NCBI GenBank assembly: GCA_021029095.1
Contig: JAJOHG010000003.1
Span: forward strand, 868,001 to 932,000
Source of the DNA: Phellopilus nigrolimitatus
Lineage: Eukaryota; Basidiomycota; Agaricomycetes; Hymenochaetales; Hymenochaetaceae
Length of the DNA stretch: 64,000 bases
Direction of reading: 5' to 3'
The notes beneath the pieces were generated by a model. It had not been told where the DNA came from. It was given only the letters and a program-made list of their open reading frames with translations, and did not search any database. The position numbers and the translations under genes are program-made. Within the stretch, counting starts at the first letter, position 1, and every line of letters begins with the position of its first letter. Shown here piece after piece: positions 11,662-24,325 of this stretch.

Positions 11662-14444
11662 ATGGCGAACACGGACCTCCTTCAAACATACTTGCAACTT
11701 CATCTTGCAAATGATGCCGCGGCTGTGTATAATTTGCCTTCGGTGTTATCTTCGTTGTCCTCCCAGACTTTGGAGTCATCGTTGCACCTGACGAAATGGT
11801 CCAACCGCGTTAATGCTTTGGTTCACTCTAAGGATCCCGGCGCTCGCTGGGCTGGCATAATATTGGCTCTACACACGTCCATGTTATCGAGAAGTGTACT
11901 ATTAAGCTCGGGGATGGGATGGGTCTCTACGGTCTTACCTATGCTCTCGGTACGAACTCTTACTTTCCTCTAGGCGATTTGATTCACTAACGTCTAGTCC
12001 AGAAGAGTGAAAGCCCGATAGTTTGGAAATCTAGTATCAGACTTATTGCGTATATCTTTAGCACGACAACAGGTCTTGTAGAATTTCAGAGACAGGTCGT
12101 TGCACCCAATGTTCCCAAGTTCAGCTCGGCACTCATGTCTCTCGCCGAAAGGCAAACTGACGAAGAGTTGAAGGTGCGCATGATTTGGGTTATGCTGTAG
12201 ATCGAGTAATGATGGCCGAGAAGATTTTGTGTTTAGAAGTTCTTTCGATTATCGTATCTCTTTACCCTACTTTACATCGTCCTCTGGCCTCAGCTCTGTC
12301 AACTTTCTCTCTTAACTTCTTAAACGGGTCCCCTACGTCAACACCCTTCGCCATCATTGAAAGTGCGTCTAAGCTTCACGCGTGCTTGCAAGCTACTGGA
12401 GGCAAAGTTGGAGGCGCGGCACTATGGAGGAAGAGCGCAGATGAGACGATTGCTTTCTGTTCTGCAGCTGTGAACGCGCTTCGGACGACCTATGCAGCCG
12501 AATGTGAGGCTATTGCAGCAATGTTAAATAATATTGTACTTACTCTCGCTGTAGCTCAGCATTCACGGTCGAATACAGACCCTCTTGTCTCTGTTCCACT
12601 CAACCTTGATCGCCTACGCTGTGGAGTCGAGTTGCTTTGTAGCCTTCTCCGGTGTGTAATACTTTCCTTTCGAGCAATTTCAGTTCTTAACGAATTTCAA
12701 TACAGCGCGACCGTATCCCGCCCTGTCTCCGTTCCGATAAAGTCCCTCGTGAACCTATGCGTTGAATTGACAAAAGTCACTGAAAAGGGCATGGTATGAT
12801 ACCATACTAGAACAAGCTTCCTTCCAGAGAACTTATTGTTTGTTCCAGCTGCCTGCAGATGTAGATCCTACTATAAGGGCAATAGAGGCGTCTGCTACTT
12901 CCTGTATTCGAGAACTTGGCTGCCGACTTACTGGTTGTTTATCGAGATGGTTAGCGTCCGATTAACATGTGCCCGTGTTCAAAAACATCTTATTCACGTC
13001 GACTCTCAGTGTTCAGCGCAAACTTGCTCCTCATCTTACCAGAATTCTCACTGTAATCACGTACCAGCTGGAACAAGAAAATACCTCGTAAGACATTTTC
13101 CTTGATGTTAAGAACTAATTTGAAGGGCTTTTTTTGGATCAGAAACCAACGCCTTCCCTTCATAAAACTTATCCCTACTCTTTTTGGCTCCTGCTTCCCC
13201 CCATCTGATCCTTTTATTGCTGGGAGACTAGTCAAAGTTATTCTTCCATCAATAGCTGGCATTTTATCGGGGAAGGTTTCTGGCGAGGATCCTGCAGCTT
13301 CCGTCGACGTCGGTGGAAAGAAAGGGAAAAAGCGCGCACGGGGATACGAGGGGGACGAGATCTTTAAGGTTGGACGTGATGTACTGTGCGAGAGTGCTCT
13401 CGAGGGAGATATGGTCTTAGCTGCACTGGATGGTGTGCTGATTTCTACTTGATATCTCATGATATGTTTAACCCATTTTCTTCCAGCTCTGCCTTATCTG
13501 CTGCGCGTCCCTAACATCCCAGCATATCTGCAATCCCTTTCATCGCGCCTTCTTCTGTCGCTCTTGGTCGCACTTCCAAAATTGCCTGCGTTAGCGATCT
13601 CACAGAGTCCGTCCCTGAAAGAGGAAATCTTGCGAAGAGTGAAGCGCACATGCTTGGAGTTTGCAATTGGATCCAGCGCTGTGCTTTGCAAAAGTCTACC
13701 GTTAGTAGTGGATGCGATCACGGATGACAAAGGCGCTTATATTTTTGTGAGCTCTTATATAAAACTACTTAACCTAGAAGGCAAACTTTTTTATTTTTCT
13801 TCTTCTAGACTAGCCAAGAAACGAGTTGTAACACGCAAATAATCGACCTCATGCTTCACCCTCGCGTCCCACCTGTTCTTCGACCATTGCCTTCTCTGGA
13901 CACAGTCGCGTTGACGCGTGCTGAGGAAAGCACAGATGAGCGGATGGCACGCGAAAACCTAGGGCTGTGCAGTATGAGCGATGGCATGGACGTGGGCACA
14001 GGTATGGGTGATCCTGACGGTTCAACATCAACGTCTGAGACACAGCAACACATGCAAACGCTTCCGGACATACCAAACAAAGCTGTACCACCTGCTGTCT
14101 TCCCGGCAGCGCCAGTTGAGTCGGCTGTACCATTAGCTCAACCTGCTTTGTTTTCTCCCGAACCTATGCCCACGGCGACAAAAGCCGTAGCAGCAAGCAC
14201 TATGGTAATGGAATCTCCAATAAAACAGAAACAAGTTGCTCAGCCGAGCGGCTCGTCATTTTCAAATCGGATACAAAACCAAACGGCGCAAGCGACACCG
14301 CCTTCGTCCCAAGTACAGGACGTGCAGTCCCGGCCATCACGGCCTTCTGACACTGTGCAAATGGTCGTGGATGATGAAGAGGACGATGACATCGAGATCC
14401 CGACGTTGAATATGGAGTCGGATACGGAGTCTGAGACTGAATGA
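11662..14444 (+). CDS. RIX1: pre-rRNA processing protein Rix1 (PELP1-like)
   Basis: Nine phase-consistent exons (11662-11949, 12003-12173, 12221-12651, 12706-12793, 12849-12949, 13010-13087, 13143-13432, 13487-13746, 13809-14444) give 780 residues, matching the family. The N-terminal helical-repeat block has the Rix1/PELP1 signature: SSLHLTKWSNRVNAL, DPGARWAGIILALHTSMLS, GWVSTVLPMLS and SPIVWKSSIRLIAYIF. The VDPTIRAIEASATSCIRELG block and a Lys-rich KKGKKRARGYEGDE segment follow. The last 200 residues are disordered and end in an acidic tail (DDEEDDDIEIP...), again typical. Rix1 acts with Ipi1, Ipi3 and Rea1 in ITS2 processing and nucleoplasmic 60S maturation. The stop lies only 62 bp from the convergent RRN11-like gene. 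Confidence 0.88.
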
Positions 14445-14506
14445 CCATATAATACTAGCCACTTTTCGACCTTGTCCCGTCATACCAGAATTGCAGTGTT
14501 TCAACG

Positions 14507-15492
14507 CTACTGAGGAGTTTTACTCGCTCGCCTTGCGCGTTTGGAGCGCAATCGTATTTCGTCGTCTTTCGCGCTGATGTCCACGTCCATATCTTCTTCA
14601 CTTAAACCATCGTCATGCGTTTGTGTCCCAGGCATATGGACATTAGCGAGGCGCGTGGACACCTGGAAAGTAGATAATAAATTTTCAGTACAATTCCCAA
14701 GGGAATTTATGTCTAACCTCTTCGAAGAATGTCTTCGTAACAAGATTGTCAGGATCTATGGTGAGAGATCTGTTAAAATGTCTCCGTGCATCTCTCAGGA
14801 GGTTGACACTGGTATCTACTGATATAATCAGTTAGCATTAGGAAAACAGTTCGTGCAAGTATATATTGCTGTACTTTGACTATTGCTTTCTTCGAAAGAT
14901 ACCTCAGTAGCGAGACTCAGCGACATCAGGCCTGCGTAAGAGTGTAGGACGGCATTATCTTGGTAAGGAAAGGATGGCAGATATCTAGTTGCGAGAGCAT
15001 TGTTCAGTCATCTTCACCCTCTAATCCTGGTAATACGCACAGATCGAGTTCGTCCAAGGCCTCTCTAAACTCTCCGGCATCTGCCAGGCGTAGAACTATC
15101 TCTTGCAGAATAGATTCTTGCTGTTCAAATTGATATGTTGAGCTTCAAGCATGCACGGTGAGGTGTCAGATGAATTCAACTTCATTAGGTAAATGGCGCC
15201 GCAGCTTCTTCAGGAGCTCGAGATTTCTGTTCCTCGCAGTTTGAGGGGATTGTCCGCTACCAGGATCTTGCAGGAGCATGCTTGTCCTCCACTTCGTCTT
15301 CCAGTCAAATTCCTTGCATCTCGCCAAAATAGCCCATGCGCGACGCGCTCGTGGCAGATCACTTCGTTCGATAGCCAAAAGCAATATGTCGTTTAATCGT
15401 TGAATATGATATTTACGAGAAGTCAAAGCATTGAACTGGGAAGATTCTGAGAGCGTAAATATGGAGGCATCTGAGAGGCGTTTCATTGTCAT
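14507..15492 (-). CDS. RRN11: RNA polymerase I transcription initiation factor, Rrn11/TAF1A-like
   Basis: The minus-strand gene begins MTMKRLSDASIFTL at 15492; the reading frame upstream has no earlier ATG. Diagnostic segments are RKYHIQRLNDILLLAIERSDLPRARRAWAILARCKEFDWK, then QESILQEIVLRLADAGEF, then YLPSFPYQDNAVLHSYAGLM, then LLRDARRHFNRSLTIDPDN near the C-terminus. This HAT/TPR-like order matches the Rrn11 (core factor) and TAF1A (SL1) family, which recruits Pol I to the rDNA promoter. The intron near 15160 uses a weak donor (GTTGAA), so that junction is the least certain. The C-terminus is acidic then basic (EEDMDVD, RLRSKRARRASK). Its 150-bp divergent neighbour is the LAA2-like gene, and the Pol I subunit RPA190 follows soon after. 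Confidence 0.72.
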
Positions 15493-15642
15493 TTTCCGAG
15501 TTTTTAGACGTCCAGAGATGACTGTTGACTCTGAGTCTGAAACCAGACTGGATAATCCTGTTATGGCAGAGTCACGAATGAAGATCGACCGCTACATGTA
15601 TGTAGAACTGTACAGACCGCACGACTTGCATTCGATAACTTC

Positions 15643-16946
15643 ATGGACGACGACCTCGGCTTCGGCACAGACATCTGGGCAACGCCGAGCTCAGAGACGG
15701 CAACTTCAAAGCTAAAGGAAACGTCGCCCCAACAGACTTTACGCGGATCCACGCCACCTCCGCAGACCGAGATCGAATTCCATGACGATGCCTTTGCTGA
15801 CGATATTTTCGAGTCCGGTGCTCCTATCCAAGCTTCTACGTTGCAAACAGATGATGATGAATTCGGAGACTTCGGAGATTTTGGAGATGCTGTTGAAGGA
15901 GAAAGCTCGAGTGGGTTTGGACAGTCAACGACATTCGGTGACGGAGAGGTTTTCTTTGCGACCCAAGCTACAGCGGACTGGGATGTCTTACGGCTGGATC
16001 CGTTCCCTTCCACTTCAACGCTTAAGACAGGGATCGGGGACGCACTGAAGCCGCTTTGGGACACCATAAACCCATCTCAGTTTTTGACGGACGAGGATAT
16101 CAGACAAGTAGGAGGGCTTAACCAAATACTCGTCACTCCCGAAAGGTGCGACGCCGTGCTGATTTTTGGATCTGCTTTACGGTGTTATTAATTAGTTGAA
16201 TATCTTTGCAGCCGCTCACTATATTCCTCTTTATACCAGTCACCGCCTAACACTCAACCAACAAACTGGACTCGTTCCCGAATACGACGGCGGCACCTCG
16301 TCTCGCTTGGAATACCTGTCAACCTGGACGAAGTCCTTCCGCACGTGAACGGAAAACCGCTTCCTGCGCTGCAGATCACAACGAGGCCACTGTCTGCTCC
16401 GCCAGGTCCTCGTGCTTTGAATAGGGTGACTAGTCCCCCCCTTGCTTCGGTTGGAGGGTCTCGCCCTAGTTCACGACCGGGATCTCGACCCGCATCGCGG
16501 TCAGGAACCCCAAAGCCTAGTCCTTTGGCGCAAGCATCATCATTCATTCAATTGGGTCTTGGACCGAAGCCAGAGATAGACGAGACTGGAATCAATGAAA
16601 TGCTCGCAATGGGTCAGGGTACGCTTCATTTCTTTCTTTCTTTGCGAACTGTTCTCATATGTTGCTAGACACCCTGACACTCCTTCCACTGTCTACACTG
16701 GAAGCTCACCTTGCGCACATACGTTCGCTAACAGCGGACACATCTGACCTATTGACTCATCTGCTCCAACAACGCGATGCTCTACAGCAAGACTCCGAGA
16801 CGTATAATAAACTTATAGCAGAACTCGTTAGTGAAGCACAAAAAATGAGGATCCGGGCCAAAAACTCGGAATGGAGGGGGCAGAAGAGCGAGCGGCATGA
16901 CATGAACATGATATACGTGTACATCCTGTCTTATATACATACCTGA
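15643..16946 (+). CDS. LAA2/aftiphilin-like clathrin adaptor (AP-1) accessory protein
   Basis: Three exons (15643-16145, 16212-16618, 16669-16946) encode about 395 residues. The acidic N-terminus carries DDEFGDFGDFGDA, tandem copies of the [DE]-F-G-[DE]-F type motif that binds the gamma-ear domain of AP-1 and GGA adaptors. A conserved block SRIRRRHLVSLGIPVNLDEVLP spans the first splice junction. Then come a Ser/Pro/Arg-rich linker, LGLGPKPEIDETGINEML, and a C-terminal helix (LLQQRDALQQDSETYNKLIAELVSEAQK). This layout resembles fungal homologues of yeast Laa2 and animal aftiphilin, accessory proteins of AP-1 at the trans-Golgi/endosome. The family assignment is by memory of layout, so moderate. 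The last few residues (NMIYVYILSYIHT) look non-conserved and may hide a missed 3' intron. Confidence 0.65.
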
Positions 16947-17187
16947 ATACTCTATACCACCCTGTCCAAGCGGAATGCTGCCCTAATGTATCTTGATTTT
17001 ATTCACGATTTGTTTGCGTAATCGAGACTTGGGGATGATCGACATATTCGCTTTTGGTAACCACCTGAACTCCAAATTTTTGGGTGCTCTGGTTCCCTGA
17101 ACGCGCCCTTTCTCTGCTCTGCTGCTCGTCGTCGCTGGGCAGCGTGCTCAATCGCGAATCGCATATCGCTTACGTTTTGCGATTACC

Positions 17188-20100
17188 ATGAATATCGCGC
17201 AGGCCATTCCGTCTTCAGTCCAGAGCATATCCTTCTCTTTCCTGACGTCTGAGGATGTGCGGAGGATTTCAGTGAAGCAAATTGTGAATCCCGTTCTCCT
17301 GGACGACCTTAACCGACCTAACGTCGGTGGCTTGTATGACCCTGCTCTTGGTCCGAGCGACAAGAAAGACCTGTGCGTGTACATGTGCACTTAATTATTA
17401 GCCCATTACTGACCGAAGTCCATGCAGTTGCGCTACCTGTCGATTGACATACTTTACGTGTCCCGGTCATTATGGCCACATCGAGCTTCCTTCACCAGTC
17501 TTCCACCCTCTATTCATGATAAATGCATATAAGCTGTTGAAAGGGACGTGTTTATATTGTCACAGATTCAAAATGAACAGATCGCAGGTATATAGCTTAA
17601 TTCTCATAACTCTTTCACTGCTGACTTTTTCTTTCTTTCTTTCATTTAGGTTGTCAAATACACTGCGAAAGTCCGACTACTCGATCATGGATTATTAGAC
17701 GCGGCAAAGGCGCTCGACGATATGCACGTCCGTGTGCCCAGAAACCAGGACGAGGACGAGGGCGAGGAGACGGTCACGGAAGAATCGCTGGCGGATTTCG
17801 CGATGAGAATCAACCTTTTCGTAGCGATTGCGATCCGCATGCACCCACTCAACAAGCGGGATCATTATAAGGACGGGCTGGTCTATCAGGCTCGCAAAAC
17901 CGTTATAAATGATTTTTTGAATGGCACGGCCTTAAAGAAATGTCAGAACGACGGCTGCAGAGCGTGGGTACTCATAATCATGGAAAAAAGCACGTGAGAA
18001 GCTCACTTATTTCTATATCACAGTCATGGCCATTCTCTTCGTAAAGAAGGTCACACCAAGATCATTGAGCTGGATTTAGCGGTGAAGCAGAAAACCCAAC
18101 ACGATTTGATGGGTTTGAAGAGGGAGAATGTATTACACCTTGAGCACGAAGGGCAGTCGAGCCGAAGGACTACGATAGATCCTCATGCAAATGGTCCTGA
18201 TTCTAATTCGGAGTCAGAGTCAGAAGGCGAGGGCGAGCCAACATTTTCTGACGAAGAGGATGAGGATGTGCCTCAGAGGAAGGTAGAAAATCTACCGAAG
18301 TCTGCGAGCGGTAAAGTCAAGACTGTTCGTGGCCGCAATGAGCGTGTTATGGCACCAGAGGAGTGCCGAGCTCATCTTCGCCGTCTTTTTACCAATGAGC
18401 AAGCGATGTGCTCGCTCGTGTTTGGCCGACATGGCCCCTTCGCACCCCTCACGGCGGATCAGCTGTCCTTCGCTTCCGCTGACATGTTTTTCCTGGACTG
18501 TCTTCTGATCTCTCCTACGCGTTTCCGCCCCCCAGCTAAGATGGGCGAAACTCTTTTCGAGCATCCTCAAAATGAACTGCTTTCTAAAGTTCTTACATCT
18601 ACCTATCGTCTTCGGGATCTCAACGATGAGCTCAAGAAGGCATCCGAAAAGGATTCTACTGTCGACGAAGTCTCACGCAGGCGCATGCTGGGTGTACTTC
18701 TTGAAAGCTTGGTCCAATTACAAATCGACGTCAACAGTTTTATTGACAGCAGTAAAAACCCTACGAGGCTGCGTCAAGGCAAGCTACCTCCCCCTGGCGT
18801 CAAGCAGAATCTCGAGAAAAAGGATGGTTTGTTCCGGATGCACATGATGGTAAGTCTGCACGTAGTAAACAAAACAAAAACAAAAAAGATCACGAATCGT
18901 ACTTTAGGGGAAAAGAGTCAATTTTGCGGCGCGCTCCGTCATCTCTCCAGATGCTAACATCGAACCGAACGAGATCGGTGTGCCACCTGTTTTCGCCCGG
19001 AAGCTTACTTTTCCGGAACCGGTTACAGACCATAATGTACATTTGATGCGTGAATTGATCATCAACGGTCCTCATAAATATCCCGGTGCTAGTATTATTG
19101 AATACGAGGATGGGAGGCAGCAATCCCTTGTGCGTTATCCATCTTTTTAATTGAAGGTACATTGCCTGACTCGGCTTCAGGAAACTATGCCCATCGAGTC
19201 ACGACGTGCGTTAGCGAACCAGCTGCTTACGCCTCAGAATGAAGCACATAACTCGACGGCAAAAACGGGTCTTGCAACTAAAACGCCTGCCGTTAACAAG
19301 AAGGTTCATCGGCATCTTCGCGACGGCGACGTCCTCATCCTAAATCGACAACCAACTTTACACAAGCCAAGTATGATGGCTCATAAGGCAAAGGTTCTGC
19401 AAGGCGAGAAAACCATCCGCATGCATTACGCGAACTGGTGAGTTCCTTAATCAGATAAAGTTCCACATGTTTTGATGAATTATCGTCAGTAACTCGTACA
19501 ATGGTGAGTTCATACTTGCGATAGTCTTTGAACAGACCCACTGATTCTTCCATAGCTGATTTTGATGGCGACGGTAAGGTCTTACAATTGATCTATACCA
19601 AAAACAAACTGATTGATTTTGTGCCCTTCAGAAATGAATATTCACTTCCCACGTAGGCTTCTCATTCCAACATTCCTTTTACATAGCATTCATGCGAATT
19701 CTAGAGAATGAGGTTGCTCGGTCAGAAGCGATGTTCATCGCTAATACGGATAATCAGTATTTGGTGCCGACGTCTGGAAAGCCACTGCGAGGTTTAATCC
19801 AAGACCATGTCGTGTCGGGAGTATGGATGACCAGCCGCGAAACGTTCTTTTCTCGTGAGGAATACTTCCAACTCTTGTATGGTGCACTCCGTCCAGAAGA
19901 CAGTACACAACCTAGCGGTCGTCTGCGTACCTTACCGCCGACAATTTGGAAACCGAAGCCGCTATGGACCGGAAAACAAGTTGTAGGTATTTCTTCTTTT
20001 ATGGCTCGTAGCGAGCAATGAGCTAAAGTGCACAAGTAGATATCTACTGTCATGCTCAACATCACACCTAAGACTGCACGTGGATTGAACCTCGCCTCAA

Positions 20101-23100
20101 AATCCAAAGTCTCTGGCGACCTGTGGGGCAAGGGTTCTGAAGAAGCCAAAGTCCTTTTCGTGGACGGTGAACTTCTGTGCGGAATTTTGGACAAATCTCA
20201 GTTTGGCGCAACGGACTATGGTCTCGTGCACTCCGTATACGAGCTTTACGGCGCAGACGTTGCGGGTAAACTTCTTGGCATTCTCAGCCGCCTTTTCACC
20301 AAGTTTCTTCAGCACCGTGCGTTTACTTGTCGTATGGATGATCTAACGCTTACAGACGACGGAGATCTTCGGAGGAGGGAGCTTCTGCAGAAGGGCAAGA
20401 ACCTAGGGACAGAAGGAGCTATGGAGAATTTCCCATCGCTGGCTACGACGCCAGCAGCGGAGAAGAAGAACGCTTTACGAGCATTCCTCCAGGACGTACT
20501 TAGGGATGACTCTAAAATGGCTGGCTTGGATGTGACCGTAAAAAAAAAACTTGCCAGTCTGACAAAGTCCATCGCCGATGCGTGCATGCCCCATGGTCTT
20601 CATCGAAAATTCCCCCATAACCACATGCAAATGATGACTCAGTCTGGTGCAAAAGGAAGTGCTGTCAACGCACAGCAAATCTCTTGTGCTCTGGGCCAGC
20701 AGGAGCTCGAAGGTCGTCGGGTTCCTGTCATGATCAGTGGTAAGACGCTCCCATCGTTCAAGGCATTTGAAACAGCAGCAATTGCGGGTGGTTACGTAGC
20801 AAGCCGCTTCCTTACTGGTGTCAAGCCTCAAGAGTTCTACTTCCATTGTATGGCTGGGAGAGAAGGTCTCATCGACACAGCTGTCAAGACCTCTCGTTCC
20901 GGTTACCTTCAACGCTGCTTGATCAAACATTTGGAAGGCATTCGTGTGCATTATGATAACACCGTACGCGGAAGCGACTCTTCGGTTTTCCAATTCCACT
21001 ATGGTGGTGATTCGCTCGATGTGACCAGGCAAAAGCATTTGTATCAGTTCGAGTTCTCTGCTCGCAATGAATGGTCGCTACTGGCGCGCTACCGACCTCA
21101 GGACGTGACACAACTAATGGACGATGATTCGGCGATCACACACATGAAAAAGGCGCTGAAGCGATTACGCGATCCCGAAAGGGGCGATATACTCGCACCT
21201 GCCATGTCCCTTTACAGCCCAAGTCGTTTCTTGGGAGCGACGTCGGAGAAGTTTGCGCAAAAGGTCGACGAGTACATTAAAGCAAACCCTGAAAATCTGC
21301 TGAAGGCCAAGAGCGCGAAGATGCCTCAGTGGATACTGAACCGTCGCGATCTTATCCCACACTCGCGTTTCCGAATGCTCATGAACGTAAAGTATATGCG
21401 GAGCATGGTTGATCCAGGCGAGGCGGTAGGATTACTTGCGTCTCAGGGGTAAGTGTGTTTTAACCGTCATCAGCATTTGATATGTTGATGCGTGTGGTGA
21501 ATAGTGTAGGAGAGCCGTCCACTCAGATGACTTTGAATACTTTCCATTTTGCTGGTGAGCCGATCATGACTTCAGCCTTACTTCCCGCTGACCGACTCTC
21601 ATTTGCTAGGGCACGGTGCTGCGAATGTCACGCTTGGTATTCCGCGCTTACGTGAGATTGTCATGACCGCATCGACTAAACCTAAAACACCTTCGATGAC
21701 CCTTCGGGTCCACCCCGGCATCAATGAAGTGGACATTCTGTCATTCTGTAAGCGCGCGAGCCGCTTGGCATTGTCGCAAATTATAGACAAGGTTGAGGTC
21801 AACGAACAGCTCGCGTCGACCCGTCGAAGACAATTTACTATTTTGGTCTCATTCTATCCCAGAGACGAATACGAAAAGGAGTACGATGTAAAACCATCCG
21901 AAATTCTCTCATCATTCAGCACAAGGTTTCCTCAGATCCTGAAGAAGGAAGTCCAACTGGAGTTGAAAAAGTTACAGGCAGACCTTAAATCTCATCTTGC
22001 TGATGTCGGACATGGAAGGGCGGAAGCTCAGACCGGTGATGGCGGTGATGAGGATGACGAAGCAATTGCGACTACCTCTGCTGCCCATGACAGTGTTTCT
22101 GAAGTGGGCGACGGCGACGCGGATGATGAAAAGCGAGCTCGGCAATCAAAACAGCAAACCACGTACGACTCGGATGACGACGACGAAGGCAACTCACCCA
22201 GGGGAGAGTATGACGATACTGCTCTCGAGGCCGAGTTTGCGGAGAGTGCCGAGGACGAGGACGTGAATGCTATGGATGAGGATGACTTATCGCCTGACAA
22301 TGGTGGCGAAGACCTGGAAGCGCAGACTGTGGAAGTGCGGAAGAATTTTCTCGCAAATTTGAAGTCCGCAACGACATTCAAGTTCTCAGACAGCGGTGTT
22401 CGCTTCGAGTTAGAGGTAGGAAATATATCTCGCTATCTATATTTTAGTACTCATGAGCCCGTTTGTAGTTTGGTTCTAACGTACCTAAGTTACTTCTTGT
22501 CGACATAGTGGAGAAGGCATGTCAGAAAACAGTTGTGCGCGAAATCAGCGGGATCAGTGACTGCTTCTTATCTAAAGATGAGGGGAAAGACAAACAGCTG
22601 AAGGTTTGTTAATACATTTTGTGCTCACTCTCTTGCACGACATTGACCTTGCTTTTGAGATAGGTGGTCACCAACGGATCTAACTTCAAAGGAATGTGGG
22701 ATTTCGCTCAAGCATTCGGATTCCCTGTGGTTGAGCTCAACGACGTGTATGCAAACGACATCTATGCTGGCCTCATCACGTACGGTGTCGAAATGGCCCG
22801 GGCCGTAATATTGAAGGAAATTCAGGGTGTATTTGGCGCGTATAGCATCGATGTTGACATACGCCATCTCGAGCTCATAGCGGATTACATGGTAAGCGAT
22901 ACACGTGTCATGGTGGTGCAAACAGGCTCAAACCAGTTCAACAGACGTTCGACGGTGGATACAAGCCATTCAATCGTAAAGGGATCTCGACAAACTCGTC
23001 GCCGCTGCTGAAAGCATCGTACGAGACCACAGCCGCTTTCTTGAGCGATGCGACATTACACGGAGACTATGATGATCTAACGACGCCTTCTGGGAACATT

Positions 23101-23166
23101 GTACTCGGACGACCGAGCCTCAGCGGAACTGGTGTATTCGATATCGTGCACTCTTTACCACACTAG
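17188..23166 (+). CDS. RPA190: DNA-directed RNA polymerase I largest subunit
   Basis: A many-exon gene of about 1,700 residues, the usual size for the Pol I largest subunit. It opens [26 protein letters not shown] and has the N-terminal zinc-binding [18 protein letters not shown]. Further landmarks are [17 protein letters not shown], the catalytic NSYNADFDGDEMNIHFPQ (assembled from micro-exons at 19490-19503, 19556-19573, 19632-19652), [17 protein letters not shown], and the bridge-helix/trigger-loop [33 protein letters not shown] follows near 21520. Next comes a long acidic insert (about 22020-22310) typical of Pol I (DNA-mimicking loop). The C-terminal jaw has [17 protein letters not shown] and LELIADYM. 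It makes the 35S pre-rRNA in the nucleolus. A second acidic segment (about 18190-18280) lies in the clamp/dock region. Confidence 0.96.
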
Positions 23167-23356
23167 CCAAGCACTAGTACAATTATTGTTGTAACTTTTG
23201 TTGTCTTATCTTTATCCTCGTAAGAATTTCTATTTTGGGATCATGACGTCACAGTACACGTTATGTCACAGTGACTCGACGTGATTTGTTGTGGTTCGAC
23301 TCTCGGCTTTGTTCCCACCTCCTAATTCTTCTTACCAACCGCCATCACTGCCGCCC

Positions 23357-24325
23357 ATGGCCCCCAATGCGCGACGTCCAGGACCTCTTCAGGATCTTCC
23401 TCTGGCGTGTTTCCTCACTCTCGACACCAATCTGCCGTATGTGCGCGCTAGTCCTTTTAAGTCGGCCTCAAAGCGGCCACGAAGCCCCAGCGCTCTCATG
23501 AGCCCGACCAAACGTCGCATTCTCCGTGAAGAAGGCTTGCTTGCCTCGTTTCCTGCCGGTCCCAGAGAGAAGGACAGCCCCGCTCGAACGAGAATCTCCG
23601 ACCAGTCTACTTCGGGGGTTCTCAGTCCGGGTAGGCGTTTGGATTTCGGAGCCCCCTCTATACGGAGCAGCGCATCAACGCGCGATCTGAACGATGAAGT
23701 GGATCCGTTTTCCGACCCACAGGTGCGGTCCCCCAGTGTCGTAGCGACTCCAAGGAAGCTAGCCTCCTCTCCTGAGTTCTCTGCTCCACCCAAATCATCC
23801 TCCCGGCGTCCAACCGTTTCCATGAATAGGGGATCTGGCAAATTTCGATGTTCTGCGGATCCGATCCTAATTTCACGCGAGCTTCCTCCGTCGCCGAATC
23901 GCCAGTGCTCACATTATCCTGGCTTCGACGTTCATTATGATTCGTATATTGAGCTGCCGTCTATTGCATCCCGCATTTCCGCGGACTCTAGCTCGGATAC
24001 GGACAAGGAAGGCTCGAAGGAGAATTTTCCTCCGCGGAAGAAGGCGAAGAAGACGGCGTCTGTCCCTGCGGAGGTTGGTTCGTCCCTCCTGCACAAAAAA
24101 AGCAACGACAAGCTCCGGGCTTCATCCTTCCCTACGACGTCTTATCACGGGTCCCCCCGTTACACGTCAGGCATCCCGAACACGCACGTAATGCTTGGTA
24201 TGAGCATGATGGCTTCGTATGAGTTAACGCCAGGTCGCACGCCGCAGTCTGGGAAAGATATGCTGGCGAGGAAGCGACAATTGGAATGGGAGGTGGATGA
24301 TGTTTGCAGCGACGAGGCAATATAA
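23357..24325 (+). CDS. disordered SP/TP-rich protein of unknown function
   Basis: An intronless frame of 322 residues starting MAPNARRPGPLQDLP. A longer frame opens upstream but only with GTG, so 23357 is chosen. The sequence is Ser/Pro-rich with many SP/TP sites (RASPFKSASKRPRSPSALMSPTKRR, LTPGRTPQSGKD), which suggests regulation by proline-directed kinases such as CDKs. There are several basic clusters (SPTKRRILREEG, PPRKKAKK) that could be nuclear localisation signals. No domain is recognised. The start is 190 bp downstream of RPA190, on the same strand. A palindromic TGACGTCA lies at 23244-23251 in the interval between them. Confidence 0.65.
   Translation: MAPNARRPGPLQDLPLACFLTLDTNLPYVRASPFKSASKRPRSPSALMSPTKRRILREEGLLASFPAGPREKDSPARTRISDQSTSGVLSPGRRLDFGAPSIRSSASTRDLNDEVDPFSDPQVRSPSVVATPRKLASSPEFSAPPKSSSRRPTVSMNRGSGKFRCSADPILISRELPPSPNRQCSHYPGFDVHYDSYIELPSIASRISADSSSDTDKEGSKENFPPRKKAKKTASVPAEVGSSLLHKKSNDKLRASSFPTTSYHGSPRYTSGIPNTHVMLGMSMMASYELTPGRTPQSGKDMLARKRQLEWEVDDVCSDEAI

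Noticed and set aside
23244..23251. TGACGTCA palindrome (CRE/ATF-like) upstream of the disordered-protein gene
   Set aside because: An 8-bp word is expected about once per 64 kb and further copies occur in introns, coding sequence and the tRNA region, so location alone is not evidence of a working site.
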